Below the pieces are notes generated by a model. That model saw only the letters and a list, made by a program, of their open reading frames with translations. It was not told where the DNA came from and ran no database searches. DNA of 64,000 nt from JBDRLU01 sp043812795 (GTDB taxonomy: Bacteria; Chloroflexota; Dehalococcoidia; Dehalococcoidales; UBA2162), in assembly GCA_043812795.1 (NCBI GenBank), contig JBDRLU010000042.1:26110-90109 (forward strand), written 5' to 3'. The position numbers were made by a program, and so were the translations under genes. This document shows, in pieces, positions 47,495-57,132 of this stretch (position 1 is its first letter; each line of letters begins with the position of its first letter).

Positions 47495-48634
47495 ATGTCA
47501 AAGAGAATAAATATTATCGCATTAGTATTACTATTGCTGGTTAGCCTGAATCTAGCTTCGGTCGTGGGGTGTGACCTCATCCCAAACCCGGCAGTACCAT
47601 CCGGACAAGCCCCAGGTGTTGTTAACGAGGCATGGTCGCTTATTTTCCAGGACTATGTGACCAAAGATAAACTGGATGCCGAGAAGCTGGCCCAGGGAGC
47701 CGTCACGGGCATGGTCGATGCCCTCAATGACCCTTATAGTGCCTATCTACCCCCTGATACTTACCGATTGACCGAAAGCGACCTGCAGGGTAAATTTAAT
47801 GGCATTGGTGCGGTTGTTACCATTAGGGATAATCAACCCACAGTGGTGATGCCTTTTCCAGATTCACCAGCCGAAAAGGCCGGCATTCAGACAGGCGATG
47901 TCATCCTGGCTATCGATGATAATTCGACAGAAGGAACGAGTCTTGAAGAGACCGTATTACGCATCCGTGGTCCGAAAGGGACTTCGGTAAAGCTTCTCAT
48001 TTTACATGAGGGCGAGATTCAGCCGCAGGAAATAGAAGTTATCCGGGCGGAAATAACTGTCCACAGCGTACTTTTTGAAATGCGCGGTGACATCGCTTAT
48101 ATCCGGCTGCTTACTTTCTCCGAAAATACCGATATCGAACTTATCTCGGTACTGGGCAACGTTACGCAGGCTAAGGCGACGGGTATTGTCCTTGACTTAC
48201 GTCGGAATTTGGGAGGCCTGGTGGATTCGGTGACCGATGTCGCCAGCCACTTTTTACACGAGGGAGTCGTGGCTTATCTGGTAGATAACCAGGAAAAAGA
48301 AGAGGTCTATTCGGTAAGACCGGCCCAGGTAACCACCGACCTGCCCATAGTCGTCCTGACGGACAATTTTACCGCCAGCGCCAGTGAACTGCTGGCAGGA
48401 GCTCTGCAAGACTATGACCGGGCTATTGTTGCTGGCAAACTTACTTACGGTAAAGGTAGCGCCAATACTCTTTACCCGTTGAGTGATGGTTCCGGCCTGT
48501 ATCTCACTACCGCCCGCTGGTACACGCCTGACCGCCGTCTCATCGAAGGTAAGGGGATTGAACCAGACTATCCACTGACTCTGGAAGGGGACGACCTTGT
48601 CCAGTGGGCGATAGATTACCTGAACGGCAAATGA
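47495..48634 (+). CDS. ctpA: S41 C-terminal processing peptidase (lipoprotein)
   Basis: This 379-residue protein has a lipoprotein-type signal ending at Cys26 ('ASVVGC'), a PDZ domain (about 95-185) and an S41 protease domain with nucleophile Ser295 ('TASASELLAGALQDY') and general base Lys320 ('LTYGKGSA'), 25 residues apart as in Prc. It should cleave the C-termini of extracytoplasmic proteins. It starts at ATG 47495 behind 'aaggagaacgaggg'. It stands alone between rnpB and the convergent def gene. Confidence 0.94.
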   Translation: MSKRINIIALVLLLLVSLNLASVVGCDLIPNPAVPSGQAPGVVNEAWSLIFQDYVTKDKLDAEKLAQGAVTGMVDALNDPYSAYLPPDTYRLTESDLQGKFNGIGAVVTIRDNQPTVVMPFPDSPAEKAGIQTGDVILAIDDNSTEGTSLEETVLRIRGPKGTSVKLLILHEGEIQPQEIEVIRAEITVHSVLFEMRGDIAYIRLLTFSENTDIELISVLGNVTQAKATGIVLDLRRNLGGLVDSVTDVASHFLHEGVVAYLVDNQEKEEVYSVRPAQVTTDLPIVVLTDNFTASASELLAGALQDYDRAIVAGKLTYGKGSANTLYPLSDGSGLYLTTARWYTPDRRLIEGKGIEPDYPLTLEGDDLVQWAIDYLNGK

Positions 48635-48661
48635 TGCGGTGAATGTTAGCTGACTACCTGG

Positions 48662-49171
48662 TTATGAACTCATACCGGACTCAGGTTCAGGCTGGGGTTT
48701 CGGCGGCTCGATTTTGCGCAGCTTATCCGGGCTTTCCAGATGGTCGATATAAAGCACACCGTTTATATGGTCGATTTCGTGTTCCAACGCTTCGGCCAGC
48801 AGCTCCTCTCCCTTAATCCGTATCTCTTTGCCGCTCCGGTCAAGCCCTTTGACAGTTACCGAGGTAGCGCGCTTAATCTCACCGACGTAGCCGGGGACGC
48901 TGAGACAGCCTTCGTTTAAAATTCGTTCCCCTTTTCTCCGCACTATCATCGGATTGATGAGAATGATTTCTTCCTGCTCGGGCAGGCCAATCACAATCAC
49001 GCGCAGGGAAACGCCGACCTGCGGTGCGGCCAGCCCGACTCCGGAAGCATCATGCATCGTCTCAATCATATCGTTGATGAGCTTCTTTATGGAGCGGTCA
49101 ATCGAGGTCACCCGTTTCGCCTTTTGCCGCAGTACCGGGTCGGGTGCTTTACGAATGGGAAGAATAGCCAT
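48662..49171 (-). CDS. def: Peptide deformylase
   Basis: The 169-residue metalloenzyme removes the formyl group from nascent proteins. All three motifs are present: 'GVGLAAPQVG' (near residue 44), 'EGCLSVPG' with the metal-binding Cys (near 90) and 'EALEHEIDHINGVL' with two His ligands (HExxH, near 133). The last 15 residues form a Pro/Glu-rich tail. It lies 23 bases downstream of priA on the same strand, a frequent pairing. Confidence 0.96.
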   Translation of the reverse strand: MAILPIRKAPDPVLRQKAKRVTSIDRSIKKLINDMIETMHDASGVGLAAPQVGVSLRVIVIGLPEQEEIILINPMIVRRKGERILNEGCLSVPGYVGEIKRATSVTVKGLDRSGKEIRIKGEELLAEALEHEIDHINGVLYIDHLESPDKLRKIEPPKPQPEPESGMSS

Positions 49172-49194
49172 CTATCTCTCCTGCTATTTTAGTG

Positions 49195-51620
49195 CTATAG
49201 TCCCACGGGGTCAATATCTATTGACCACCCCGGCGGGATATCGAGCGGCTCAAGGAAGTGAGAAAGGTCGGTGCCGCGCAATATTAACTGCCAGCGGAAC
49301 CTGCCCCGCAAGCGGGGAATGAAGGCCGGCGCCGGCCCGATGATATTCAGGTCAGCAATGCCACGGATATCCTTCTCGTTGATAATGAGGTTCTTCATTC
49401 GCTCGGCTTCTCGCTGGCCGAAGTTACTATTAGTGTGGGTATAGACCAGGCTGGCCAGCTGGCGGAACGGCGGGTTGCGCAACTGGCGGCGGAAAGCAAT
49501 TTCTTTCTCATAGAAGAGGGTATAATTGTGCTTGGCGGCTGCCCGGACGGCATAATGCTCCGGGGAATAGGTCTGGATAATAACCCGTCCGCCCCGGGCA
49601 CCGCGTCCGGCTCTACCGGCGACCTGGCTCAATAACTGGAAAGTCCTCTCTCCGGCACGAAAATCGGGCAGGTTCAGGCCGGTATCGGCATTAATGACAC
49701 CGACCAGGGTAACGTCGGGCAGGTCGAGGCCTTTGCTGACCATCTGTGTCCCGATGAGAATATCCGCCTCATGGGCACGAAATTTGTTCAATATTACCTG
49801 GTGGGAATTCTTCCCTGTAATAACGTCGCTGTCCCAGCGCAACAACCTGGCGGCGGGGAAAGTACGGCTTAGTTCCTGTTCCAGCTTTTCCGTTCCGGTG
49901 CCGAGAAATTTTATCCGCGGGCTGGAACATTGCGGGCAGGTGTATGGGACAGCCATTCGGTAGTTACACGATGGCAGACCAACGCATTTTCGGCCGAGTG
50001 ATAAGTAAGAGGTACCTCACAACGACGGCAACGGAAAACAAAACCACAATTACGGCATTGAATGAAGGTAGCCCCTCCCCTCCGGTTGAGGAAAAGAATT
50101 ACCTGCTCCTTGTTCGCTATAGCGTTACCGATAGCTTGATACAGAGAGCGGCTGAATAGACTCCGGTTGCCGGCTTTAAGCTCTTCCCTCAAATCGACTA
50201 CCTCCACCTTGGGGAGAGGCGAACTTTCGGTGGGGGTAACCCGCTCGGTCAGTCCCAGCAGCTCATAATCGCCTCTCTGGGCGTGATAGAAAGTCTCGAC
50301 GTCGGGCGTCGCGCTGCCCAGCACCACGGCCGCGCTGGTCAATTCGGCCAACTTTAAGGCAACGTCACGAGCATGGTACCGCGGCGATTTATCCGACTGC
50401 TTGTAGTTCCATTCATGTTCCTCATCAATAATGATAAGGCCCAGGCCGGGCTGCGGCGCAAAAAGAGCACTGCGCGGCCCGATGACCACATCCACTTCTC
50501 CCTGCTTAATCCGCTGCCATTCATCGAATTGTTCACCCAGAGAGAGCTGGCTGTGCAGGACAGCCACCCTACCCGGGAAGCGCGCCGCAAAACGTTCTAT
50601 GGTCTGGGGAGTGAGGGCAATTTCCGGGACCAGGACAATGCCCCGCTTGCCCAGCCTGACGGCTTCGGCTAAAGCCTGGAGATAAATTTCAGTCTTACCA
50701 CTGCCGGTAACGCCGTGTAAAAGAAAAACGGACGGCTTCTTTAGCGCATCTTTTAGACTCGACTGAATAGCTTTGAAAGCTGACGCCTGTGCCCCGGTAA
50801 GAGGTAACGGCAGGGACATAGCGATGCCCTGGCGGGCCAATGGGTCGCGTCTTACCGCCAAGCTCCGGACAGTGACCAGTCCTTTCTTAACGAGGGCGTT
50901 GGTGGTGGCTCTGTCCGCGCCCGCCTGCTTTCGGGCTTCACTCTGTGGTACCGGTCCCGGCTGCTGCGCCAGAAAGTCGAGGAGCACTGCCTGTTTCCTG
51001 GCCTTTCTGCTCAATTCAGCGATAGCTTGCCGAGCTTGCTCCTGAGCGACGGCCAGGCTGAGATAAAGCTCTTCCTTTACTTTTACCTTGATTGGCTCGA
51101 GCTCATAACTTCTGGTAACCATCCCCTGCCTGACCAGTTGGGCAATAATGGTCTGTGCCTTTTTCTTACCCAGGGTCTTCTCTAACTGTCTAAGGCCGAT
51201 TTTACCTGTTGGCGGTATTAAACCAAGAGCGTGCTTTTGTTCGGAGGTAAGCGAGGGTAAGAGGTCCTTAGCAGTGGGGGATAGCGAGATAAAGGTGAGT
51301 GCCTTCCGCTCGAACCCGGGCGGCAACATCAAAGCTACGGCGTCGAAAAGTGGCGATAAGTAGTACTGGCTTAGCCAGCGGGCTAATTGCGCCCGGGCGG
51401 AGGATAATAGCGGCGCCGGCTCAATAAGGTCGGCGATATCTTTTGTTTTTTCTACTGACGGGTAATCGGTAAGCTCCAGAACAATGCCCTGAAGTAGTTT
51501 CTCACCAAAAGGGGCCCAGACTGCCTGTCCCACACTTACACTAAGGTGCGGTGGAATGGCATAGCTGAATGTGTGGCGTCGCGCTGCTGGGGAATTGACA
51601 CAGACCTCAGCATACCCCAT
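49195..51620 (-). pseudogene. priA: Primosomal helicase PriA, frameshifted
   Basis: The two frames 51620-49911 and 49956-49195 together form PriA, the replication-restart helicase. The first holds the DNA-binding part, Walker A 'HGVTGSGKTEIYLQA', the 'DEEHE' box and zinc cysteines; the second holds 'GTGTEKLEQEL', 'DADTGLNLPDFRAGERTFQLLSQVAGRAGR' and the C-terminus. The break is near 49968-49970: 'catcgtgtaac' lacks one base, and restoring it gives 'CHRCNYRMAVPYTC', repairing a zinc-binding CxxC. Because priA matters for growth and the rest is well preserved, an assembly error is at least as likely as real loss. Confidence 0.9.
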
Positions 51621-51646
51621 TTGTACTCCAGCGAGGTAGCCGTAAA

Positions 51647-52105
51647 CTACGGTTTTTCTGCTTCAGGTGAAGGTTCTGATGCTGCAGGTTCCGCTTCTGG
51701 TTCCACTGCCGCCGATGCAGTTTCTTCCATTTCTGCCTCGGCCAGTGTGGGCATTACTTCCGCCTCGGCTTCGGTTACCCGTCTTTCTTTGATACGGGAA
51801 GCCCGGGCGCTCAGCCCACGCAGATAGTAGAGCTTGGCCCGGCGTGTCTTACCGTGTCGCACCACTTCCAGCTTTTCCAGATTGGGCGAATGCAGAAGAA
51901 AGGTACGCTCGATACCGATACCGTAGGCGACACGTCTTACGGTAAAGCTGGAACCAGCCCCGCCCCGTCTTATTTTTATAATAACGCCGCGGAAGACCTG
52001 GGTGCGCTCTTTATCCCCTTCGACAATCTTGGTACTGACTCTGACCGAATCGCCGGGGGCGAAAGCCTGGATATTAGGATTTGGTTTTAATTGAGGTGTA
52101 ACCAT
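51647..52105 (-). CDS. rplS: Ribosomal protein L19 with acidic C-terminal tail
   Basis: Residues 1-110 are a normal L19 ('FAPGDSVRVSTKIVEGDKERTQVFRGVII', 'GIGIERTFLLHSPNLEKLEVVRHGKTRRAKLYYLR'), located at the 30S-50S interface. The remaining 42 or so residues are a Glu/Ala/Pro-rich tail that standard L19 (about 115 residues) does not have. It is 47 bases downstream of trmD, the usual order. Confidence 0.95.
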   Translation of the reverse strand: MVTPQLKPNPNIQAFAPGDSVRVSTKIVEGDKERTQVFRGVIIKIRRGGAGSSFTVRRVAYGIGIERTFLLHSPNLEKLEVVRHGKTRRAKLYYLRGLSARASRIKERRVTEAEAEVMPTLAEAEMEETASAAVEPEAEPAASEPSPEAEKP

Positions 52106-52152
52106 ATTCTTTTAGGACTCCCTTTGTTAATATAGACTATAGCATAATAAGA

Positions 52153-52890
52153 CTATTTTAACTTGTTGACAAGTTGTCTTTCTTTAGTACTGAGTTTTGC
52201 TTTGTCTAATAGCTCGGGACGCCGCCACAGAGTGCGTGTCAGCGACTGCTCGCGGCGCCACCGGGCAATCTGGGCATGGTCGCCGGAAAGTAAAATCTCA
52301 GGTACCGCCCAGCCGCGGTATACCGGCGGACGCGTGTACTGGGGATATTCGAGCAGGCCGCCGGCATGCGACTCTTCCAGCAGGGAAGCCTCGGAACCCA
52401 GTACACCCGGTATCAACCTGAGCACGGCGTCAGTGACGACCATGGCCGGTACCTCACCGCCGCTTAGCACGTAATCGCCGATGCTGATTTCGTCGGTAGC
52501 CAGGTGCTCGCGCACCCGTTCGTCGATGCCCTCGTAATGCCCGCAAAGCAGAATCAGGTGGCTGTGTTTCGCCAGCTCAAGAGCGATTTCCTGAGAAAAA
52601 AGACGTCCCTGGGGACTGAGTAAAATAACCGGTACTCTGGTTATTCCCTGTTGTTCGATTTCGGCTTTGACAGTCTCGATGGCTTCAAAGATAGGTCCGG
52701 GTTTGAGGACCATGCCGGCACCCCCTCCATAGGGGGTATCATCGGTGGTGTGGTGTCTATCATGGGTATAATCCCGGATATTATGCAGGTTGACCTGCAC
52801 CAGCTTATGGTCAATTGCCCGCTTGAAAATACTGGCGTTCAGCATGCCGGCAAACATCTCGGGAAATAGAGTCATAATGTCAATTTGCAC
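52153..52890 (-). CDS. trmD: tRNA (guanine-N1)-methyltransferase
   Basis: The 245-residue SPOUT enzyme methylates G37 of tRNAs. The trefoil-knot segments 'LLCGHYEGIDERVREH', 'EISIGDYVLSGGEVPAMVVTDAV' and the 'YGGGAGMVLKPGPIFEA' N-terminal motif are clear. It precedes rplS on the same strand, as in most bacteria, but rpsP and rimM are not upstream here; a fatty-acid gene cluster is. Confidence 0.96.
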   Translation of the reverse strand: MQIDIMTLFPEMFAGMLNASIFKRAIDHKLVQVNLHNIRDYTHDRHHTTDDTPYGGGAGMVLKPGPIFEAIETVKAEIEQQGITRVPVILLSPQGRLFSQEIALELAKHSHLILLCGHYEGIDERVREHLATDEISIGDYVLSGGEVPAMVVTDAVLRLIPGVLGSEASLLEESHAGGLLEYPQYTRPPVYRGWAVPEILLSGDHAQIARWRREQSLTRTLWRRPELLDKAKLSTKERQLVNKLK

Positions 52891-52959
52891 GGATGCTATT
52901 TTACCACAGATGGCGTCTTCTAAAAAGTCGGCATCGACTCATGATTAGCTTCGATGGCT

Positions 52960-54177
52960 TCAATCCACCTTAATTATCGTAGCGTCAGCCTGGGCCAGAC
53001 CACCGCAGATAGCGCCCAAAGCATAGCCACCTCCCCCTCGCCGTAGCTCATACATCAGGTCCATGATAATTCTGGCCCCGCTGGCAGTATTCGGGTGGCC
53101 GGTAGCGATAGCGCTGCCGTTGATATTAGTCTTGTCCCGTATCTCTTTGAGCTTCTCTTTGTCATCCGCTGCCAGCATTTTGGTCGATACCAGCGGCACG
53201 GCTGCAAAAGCTTCGTTTATCTCCATGGCCGTTATATCGTCCAGACTCAGCTCGGATTTCTGCAAGACTTTCTGAATAGCGTAGGCTGGCCCTTCGGGTA
53301 GGCGGTCGGCACTCATCGCAATCGATACCTGGGCCACGATAGTCGCCAGCGGTTCAAGTCCAAGCTCACTGGCCTTCTGGCGAGTCATGACCAGTATTGC
53401 CGTTGCTCCATCGTTCATGCCGGGAGCATTTCCGGCGGTAATCGCCCGCGTGCCGTACACTGTCTTCAATCGGGAAAGTCTTTCCAGGCTGGTATCGGGA
53501 CGGTATTGCTCGTCGATATCCAGTACTTTAGGCTCACCTTTCTCCACGGGTATGCTGAGCGGCATGATTTCGTCCTTAAACTTGCCCGCTTTCCAGGCAT
53601 TACCGTAGTTTACATGGCTGCGCAGCGCCCACTCGTCCTGTTCCTGACGGTCAATCCCGTGTTCGGCAGCGACGTTATCGGTATCGACCGCTACCGGACT
53701 AAAATCTTTGTAGCCGAGGGCCAGCAGCGGGTCTTCCATTCTGACATCACCCATGCGATAGCCATCGAACCGGAGCCCTCTCACCACCAGTGGCTCGCAA
53801 CTGAAGGAGGTAGCCCCGCCGGCAATGGCGGCATCTATTTCTCCCAGCCTGATGGCCATGGCCGCCAGTTTGACGGCATGCATGGCGGAGACGCAGGCCA
53901 TATCAAAGGAAATTGATACCGTTTCCGGGCGGAGGCCGGCTTTCAGTAACGACTGTCTGGCCGCGACCGGGGTGTATGGGTCTTTACAAGGTGACGTATC
54001 GCCGACGCCCCAGAAAACTTCACCGACCACATCAGAACTGACCTTGACCCGGCTGAGTACTTCTTTCATCGGGATTGCCCCCAGGTCATAATAGTCGATA
54101 TCCTTTAGCGAGCCACCGTACCGGCCAAAAGGTGTCCTGACCGCGCTGACAATTACCACATCGTTGTTATTCGGCAT
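52960..54177 (-). CDS. Thiolase (acetyl-CoA acetyltransferase)
   Basis: This 405-residue protein is a thiolase: N-terminal 'VIVSAVRTPFGRYGGSLKD', catalytic Cys in 'SFDMACVSAMHAV' (near residue 90), 'NEAFAAVPL' with the catalytic His region and 'GHPNTASGARII' near the C-terminus. The final active-site segment is 'AICGGLAQADATII', so the second Cys is in 'CGG' as expected. A longer frame opens at 54345, but ATG 54177 with 'ggaggcaaacag' in front gives the family start. It is the last gene of the beta-oxidation operon. Confidence 0.93.
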   Translation of the reverse strand: MPNNNDVVIVSAVRTPFGRYGGSLKDIDYYDLGAIPMKEVLSRVKVSSDVVGEVFWGVGDTSPCKDPYTPVAARQSLLKAGLRPETVSISFDMACVSAMHAVKLAAMAIRLGEIDAAIAGGATSFSCEPLVVRGLRFDGYRMGDVRMEDPLLALGYKDFSPVAVDTDNVAAEHGIDRQEQDEWALRSHVNYGNAWKAGKFKDEIMPLSIPVEKGEPKVLDIDEQYRPDTSLERLSRLKTVYGTRAITAGNAPGMNDGATAILVMTRQKASELGLEPLATIVAQVSIAMSADRLPEGPAYAIQKVLQKSELSLDDITAMEINEAFAAVPLVSTKMLAADDKEKLKEIRDKTNINGSAIATGHPNTASGARIIMDLMYELRRGGGGYALGAICGGLAQADATIIKVD

Positions 54178-54202
54178 CTGTTTGCCTCCATTCTGAACCT
54201 TA

Positions 54203-55057
54203 CTAAGCCTTCTTTGTATAATCGTAAAAACCGCTCCCCGTCTTTCGGCCGAGGTCACCCGCTGTGACCATGGTTTTGAGCAAAGGCGCCGGGCGCAAAC
54301 GGTCGCCGAAGTCCTGTTGCATTGTTTCCAGTCCGTGCAGCACAATTTCGGTCCCGACCAGGTCGCACAGCTCGAGCGGGCCCATCGGGAAGTTACAGCA
54401 AATCCGCATCAGCTTATCCACCTCTTCGGGCTTATTGCCATCCATAATGCAATAGACAGCCTCGTTCAGCATAGCGTCCAAAATCCGGCTGACAATGAAC
54501 CCGGCATAGTCCAGTGCTTCACCCGGTTCTTTACCTAGACTCTCGACGAACTTTTTGCTCGTCTCGAAGGTCTCTGCCGAAGTATGTCTGGCCTTTATTA
54601 TTTCCACACCCTTGATAACGGGCACCGGGTTCATGAAGTGAATGCCGATAACCTGTGCCGGCCGCCTCGTAGCAGCCGCCATGGCACAAATAGGTAGTGA
54701 AGAGGTATTCGATGCCAGAATAGTCTGCGGCGCACAAATTGCATCAAGCTCACGAAATGCCTTAAGCTTTAACGTCAGGTCTTCGGGTATAGCCTCGATG
54801 ACTAAATCGCCGTCCCGGGCACTATTCAAATCGGTGGTCGTGCTGATACGGGAGATAATGTTAGCTTTGTCCGACTCGCTCAGACTGCCTTTTTTCACCT
54901 GCCGGCTGAGACCTAGGTCGATCCCGGCCAAGCCTTTCTTTATATATTCTTCTTTCACATCTTCCATAATTACTTTATAGCCAGCCTGCGCCGTTACCTG
55001 AGCGATACCGCTGCCCATTGCTCCTGCCCCCATAACAAATACCGTCTTGATTTCCAT
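54203..55057 (-). CDS. hbd: 3-Hydroxyacyl-CoA (3-hydroxybutyryl-CoA) dehydrogenase
   Basis: The 284-residue NAD-dependent enzyme has the N-terminal Rossmann motif 'VMGAGAMGSGIAQVTAQAGY', catalytic 'GIHFMNPVPV' with the His and the C-terminal 'NFPMGPLELCDLVGTEI' substrate-binding part. It converts 3-hydroxyacyl-CoA to 3-ketoacyl-CoA ahead of the thiolase. The length suits the short-chain, monofunctional type. Confidence 0.95.
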   Translation of the reverse strand: MEIKTVFVMGAGAMGSGIAQVTAQAGYKVIMEDVKEEYIKKGLAGIDLGLSRQVKKGSLSESDKANIISRISTTTDLNSARDGDLVIEAIPEDLTLKLKAFRELDAICAPQTILASNTSSLPICAMAAATRRPAQVIGIHFMNPVPVIKGVEIIKARHTSAETFETSKKFVESLGKEPGEALDYAGFIVSRILDAMLNEAVYCIMDGNKPEEVDKLMRICCNFPMGPLELCDLVGTEIVLHGLETMQQDFGDRLRPAPLLKTMVTAGDLGRKTGSGFYDYTKKA

Positions 55058-55091
55058 TTCTTAGCCCTCCCGTTGGCTGCCTTCAGCCGTT

Positions 55092-55874
55092 TTACTTCCC
55101 CTTGAACTGGGGCTTCCGTTTTTCCAGGAAAGCACTCATGCCCTCTTTCTGGTCTTCGGTGGCAAAACAGAGGGCAAAGCACTGTGCCTCCACGTCGAGT
55201 CCGGCGGTAAGTCCCATCTCAGCCCCGGTGTTGATTGCTTTCTTCGCTAGACTCAGCGTGATGCTGCTTTTGCTCAATAATTTTTGGGCCAGCGCCCGAG
55301 CTTCAATCATCAAACCGGCTGCAGGTACCACCTTGTTTACCAGCCCTATTTTAAGGGCAGTCTCAGCATCGATAAAGTCGCCGGTAAAAATCAATTCTTT
55401 GGCGCGGGTCATCCCGACCAGCCGGGTAAGCCGCTGGGTGCCGCCGGCCCCGGGAATAATGGCCAGGTTTATTTCCGGCTGACCAAACTTGGCGTTCTCG
55501 GTAGCTATCCTGAGGTCACAGCACATAGCCAGCTCCAGTCCACCGCCAAGGGCATAGCCGTTTATCGTAGCGATAGTCGGTTTACTCAGACTATAAATTC
55601 GATCGGATGCTTTTCTAGCTTTGTCAATAAAACCCCGTGCGGTAACGCTATTATAGGGCTGCATCTCGACAATATCAGCCCCGGCGACGAAAGCTTTGTC
55701 CCCGCTGCCGGTAAGAATGACGGCACGTACCTCTGTGTCGTCCTCAATTTCCTGAAATAGGCCGAAGAGTTCGCCATAGACGTCTGTGCTGAGGGCATTC
55801 AATGACTTCGGGCGGTTGATGGTAACCACGCCGATACCTTCCGCCTTATTGTACAGTAAGAATAAGTAGCCCAT
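55092..55874 (-). CDS. Enoyl-CoA hydratase (crotonase)
   Basis: The 260-residue crotonase-fold protein hydrates enoyl-CoA. Oxyanion-hole segments 'AFVAGADIVEMQ' (near residue 65) and 'GYALGGGLELAMCCDLRIA' (near 105), and the catalytic Glu positions in 'FGQPEINLAIIPGAGGTQRL', are all conserved, consistent with a hydratase rather than an isomerase. It lies between the dehydrogenase genes of the operon. Confidence 0.94.
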   Translation of the reverse strand: MGYLFLLYNKAEGIGVVTINRPKSLNALSTDVYGELFGLFQEIEDDTEVRAVILTGSGDKAFVAGADIVEMQPYNSVTARGFIDKARKASDRIYSLSKPTIATINGYALGGGLELAMCCDLRIATENAKFGQPEINLAIIPGAGGTQRLTRLVGMTRAKELIFTGDFIDAETALKIGLVNKVVPAAGLMIEARALAQKLLSKSSITLSLAKKAINTGAEMGLTAGLDVEAQCFALCFATEDQKEGMSAFLEKRKPQFKGK

Positions 55875-55944
55875 ATCAGACCTCCTTTTTAGTAGTGATT
55901 ACAGGAATAGTTGTTTACACCATCTCGACTAGTGCTTTCGCGAC

Positions 55945-57108
55945 CTATCGAAACGCATCGATATCGAGAATGTCACGCCCGATGACCAGTTTCTGTATTT
56001 CGCTGGTACCACCAAAAATAGTCGGGGCCATGGCATCACGGAAATAGCGTTCTACCGGGAACTCGTCGCAGTACCCGTAGGCACCGTGAATTCTCATGGC
56101 GTTAGCGCTGGCCCGAGCCGCCGCCTCGGTACTGAAGAGCTTGGCAATAGCGGTCTCACGCTCGCAACGGAGACCTTTGTCCTTCAAGTAGCCAACATGA
56201 AGGTACAGGTAGCGGGCGGCTTCAGCCGAGACGACCATATCGGAGATTAGCTCCTGCACTAATTGAAAACTACCGATGGACTTACCGAATTGTTTTCTAT
56301 CCTTGGCGTATTGAGCGCTGGCGTCGATACACGACTGAATCATCCCGGTACAGGCGGCCGACAGGCTGTATCTGACGTGCATAATACCGGAGACCGCTAT
56401 CTGGAAACCACGGCCAATCTGTCCGATAATATTGTCTTTGGGTACACGGCAATCGGCAAAATTCACTTCGGCGGTGTGACAGGACGCCAGCCCGGTCTTA
56501 AATTCGATATCTTTTACGGAAAGGCCGGGGGTACCTTTTTCGACGAGAATAAGAGCGAGCCCCTTGGTACCTTTGCTTTTATCCGTCTGGCAGAAGACAA
56601 GGAAAATATCGGCATGGCTGGCGTTGGTAATCCACGATTTAGACCCGTTGATGACCCAGTAATCGCCGCCCTGGGTGGCCGTGGTCTCGATAGCCGTGGC
56701 ATCACTACCAGCATTCGGTTCCACCGCACAGAGACAGCCGGTTATTTCGGCGCTGGCCAGCCTGGGTAGATATTTCTGTTTTTGCGCGTCGCTGCCAGAA
56801 GCGAGGATAGGCATTGCCACCAGGCCGATGTGGACAAAATTGACGAGTACTGCCAGTGAATACCAGGCCCCGCCGATTTCCTCAGAAATCAGCCCGTGCG
56901 ATATCCAATCAAGGCCAGCACCACCGTATTCACGTGGTACGGTGGTGGCTGCCAACTTTAATGCGGCCATCTTTTTGATAATATCGGCAGGATAGCGGTG
57001 GTTCCGCTCGTGTTCCTTGATGACTTCAGGGGGCAGCTCACGTTTGATAAAATCACGGGTTAGCTGGCGAATCAGTTGTTGTTCCTTGGTCAGCTCAAAA
57101 TCAATCAT
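55945..57108 (-). CDS. Acyl-CoA dehydrogenase
   Basis: This 387-residue flavoenzyme introduces the alpha-beta double bond in acyl-CoA. FAD- and substrate-binding segments are 'CAVEPNAGSDATAIETTA', 'WITNASHADIFLVF', 'DRKQFGKSIGSFQLVQELISDM' and the C-terminal 'YGYCDEFPVERYFRDAMAPTIFGGTSEIQKLVIGR'; the catalytic base is probably the Glu in 'GGTSEIQ' or nearby. It is next to etfAB, its electron acceptor. Chain-length preference cannot be read. Confidence 0.94.
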   Translation of the reverse strand: MIDFELTKEQQLIRQLTRDFIKRELPPEVIKEHERNHRYPADIIKKMAALKLAATTVPREYGGAGLDWISHGLISEEIGGAWYSLAVLVNFVHIGLVAMPILASGSDAQKQKYLPRLASAEITGCLCAVEPNAGSDATAIETTATQGGDYWVINGSKSWITNASHADIFLVFCQTDKSKGTKGLALILVEKGTPGLSVKDIEFKTGLASCHTAEVNFADCRVPKDNIIGQIGRGFQIAVSGIMHVRYSLSAACTGMIQSCIDASAQYAKDRKQFGKSIGSFQLVQELISDMVVSAEAARYLYLHVGYLKDKGLRCERETAIAKLFSTEAAARASANAMRIHGAYGYCDEFPVERYFRDAMAPTIFGGTSEIQKLVIGRDILDIDAFR

Positions 57109-57132
57109 TATCCCTCCTGCCGATTTGACGTA

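Noticed and set aside
52960..54345. Thiolase with a 56-residue N-terminal extension
   Set aside because: The extension overlaps the preceding gene; the ATG at 54177 has a ribosome site and gives the normal family start.
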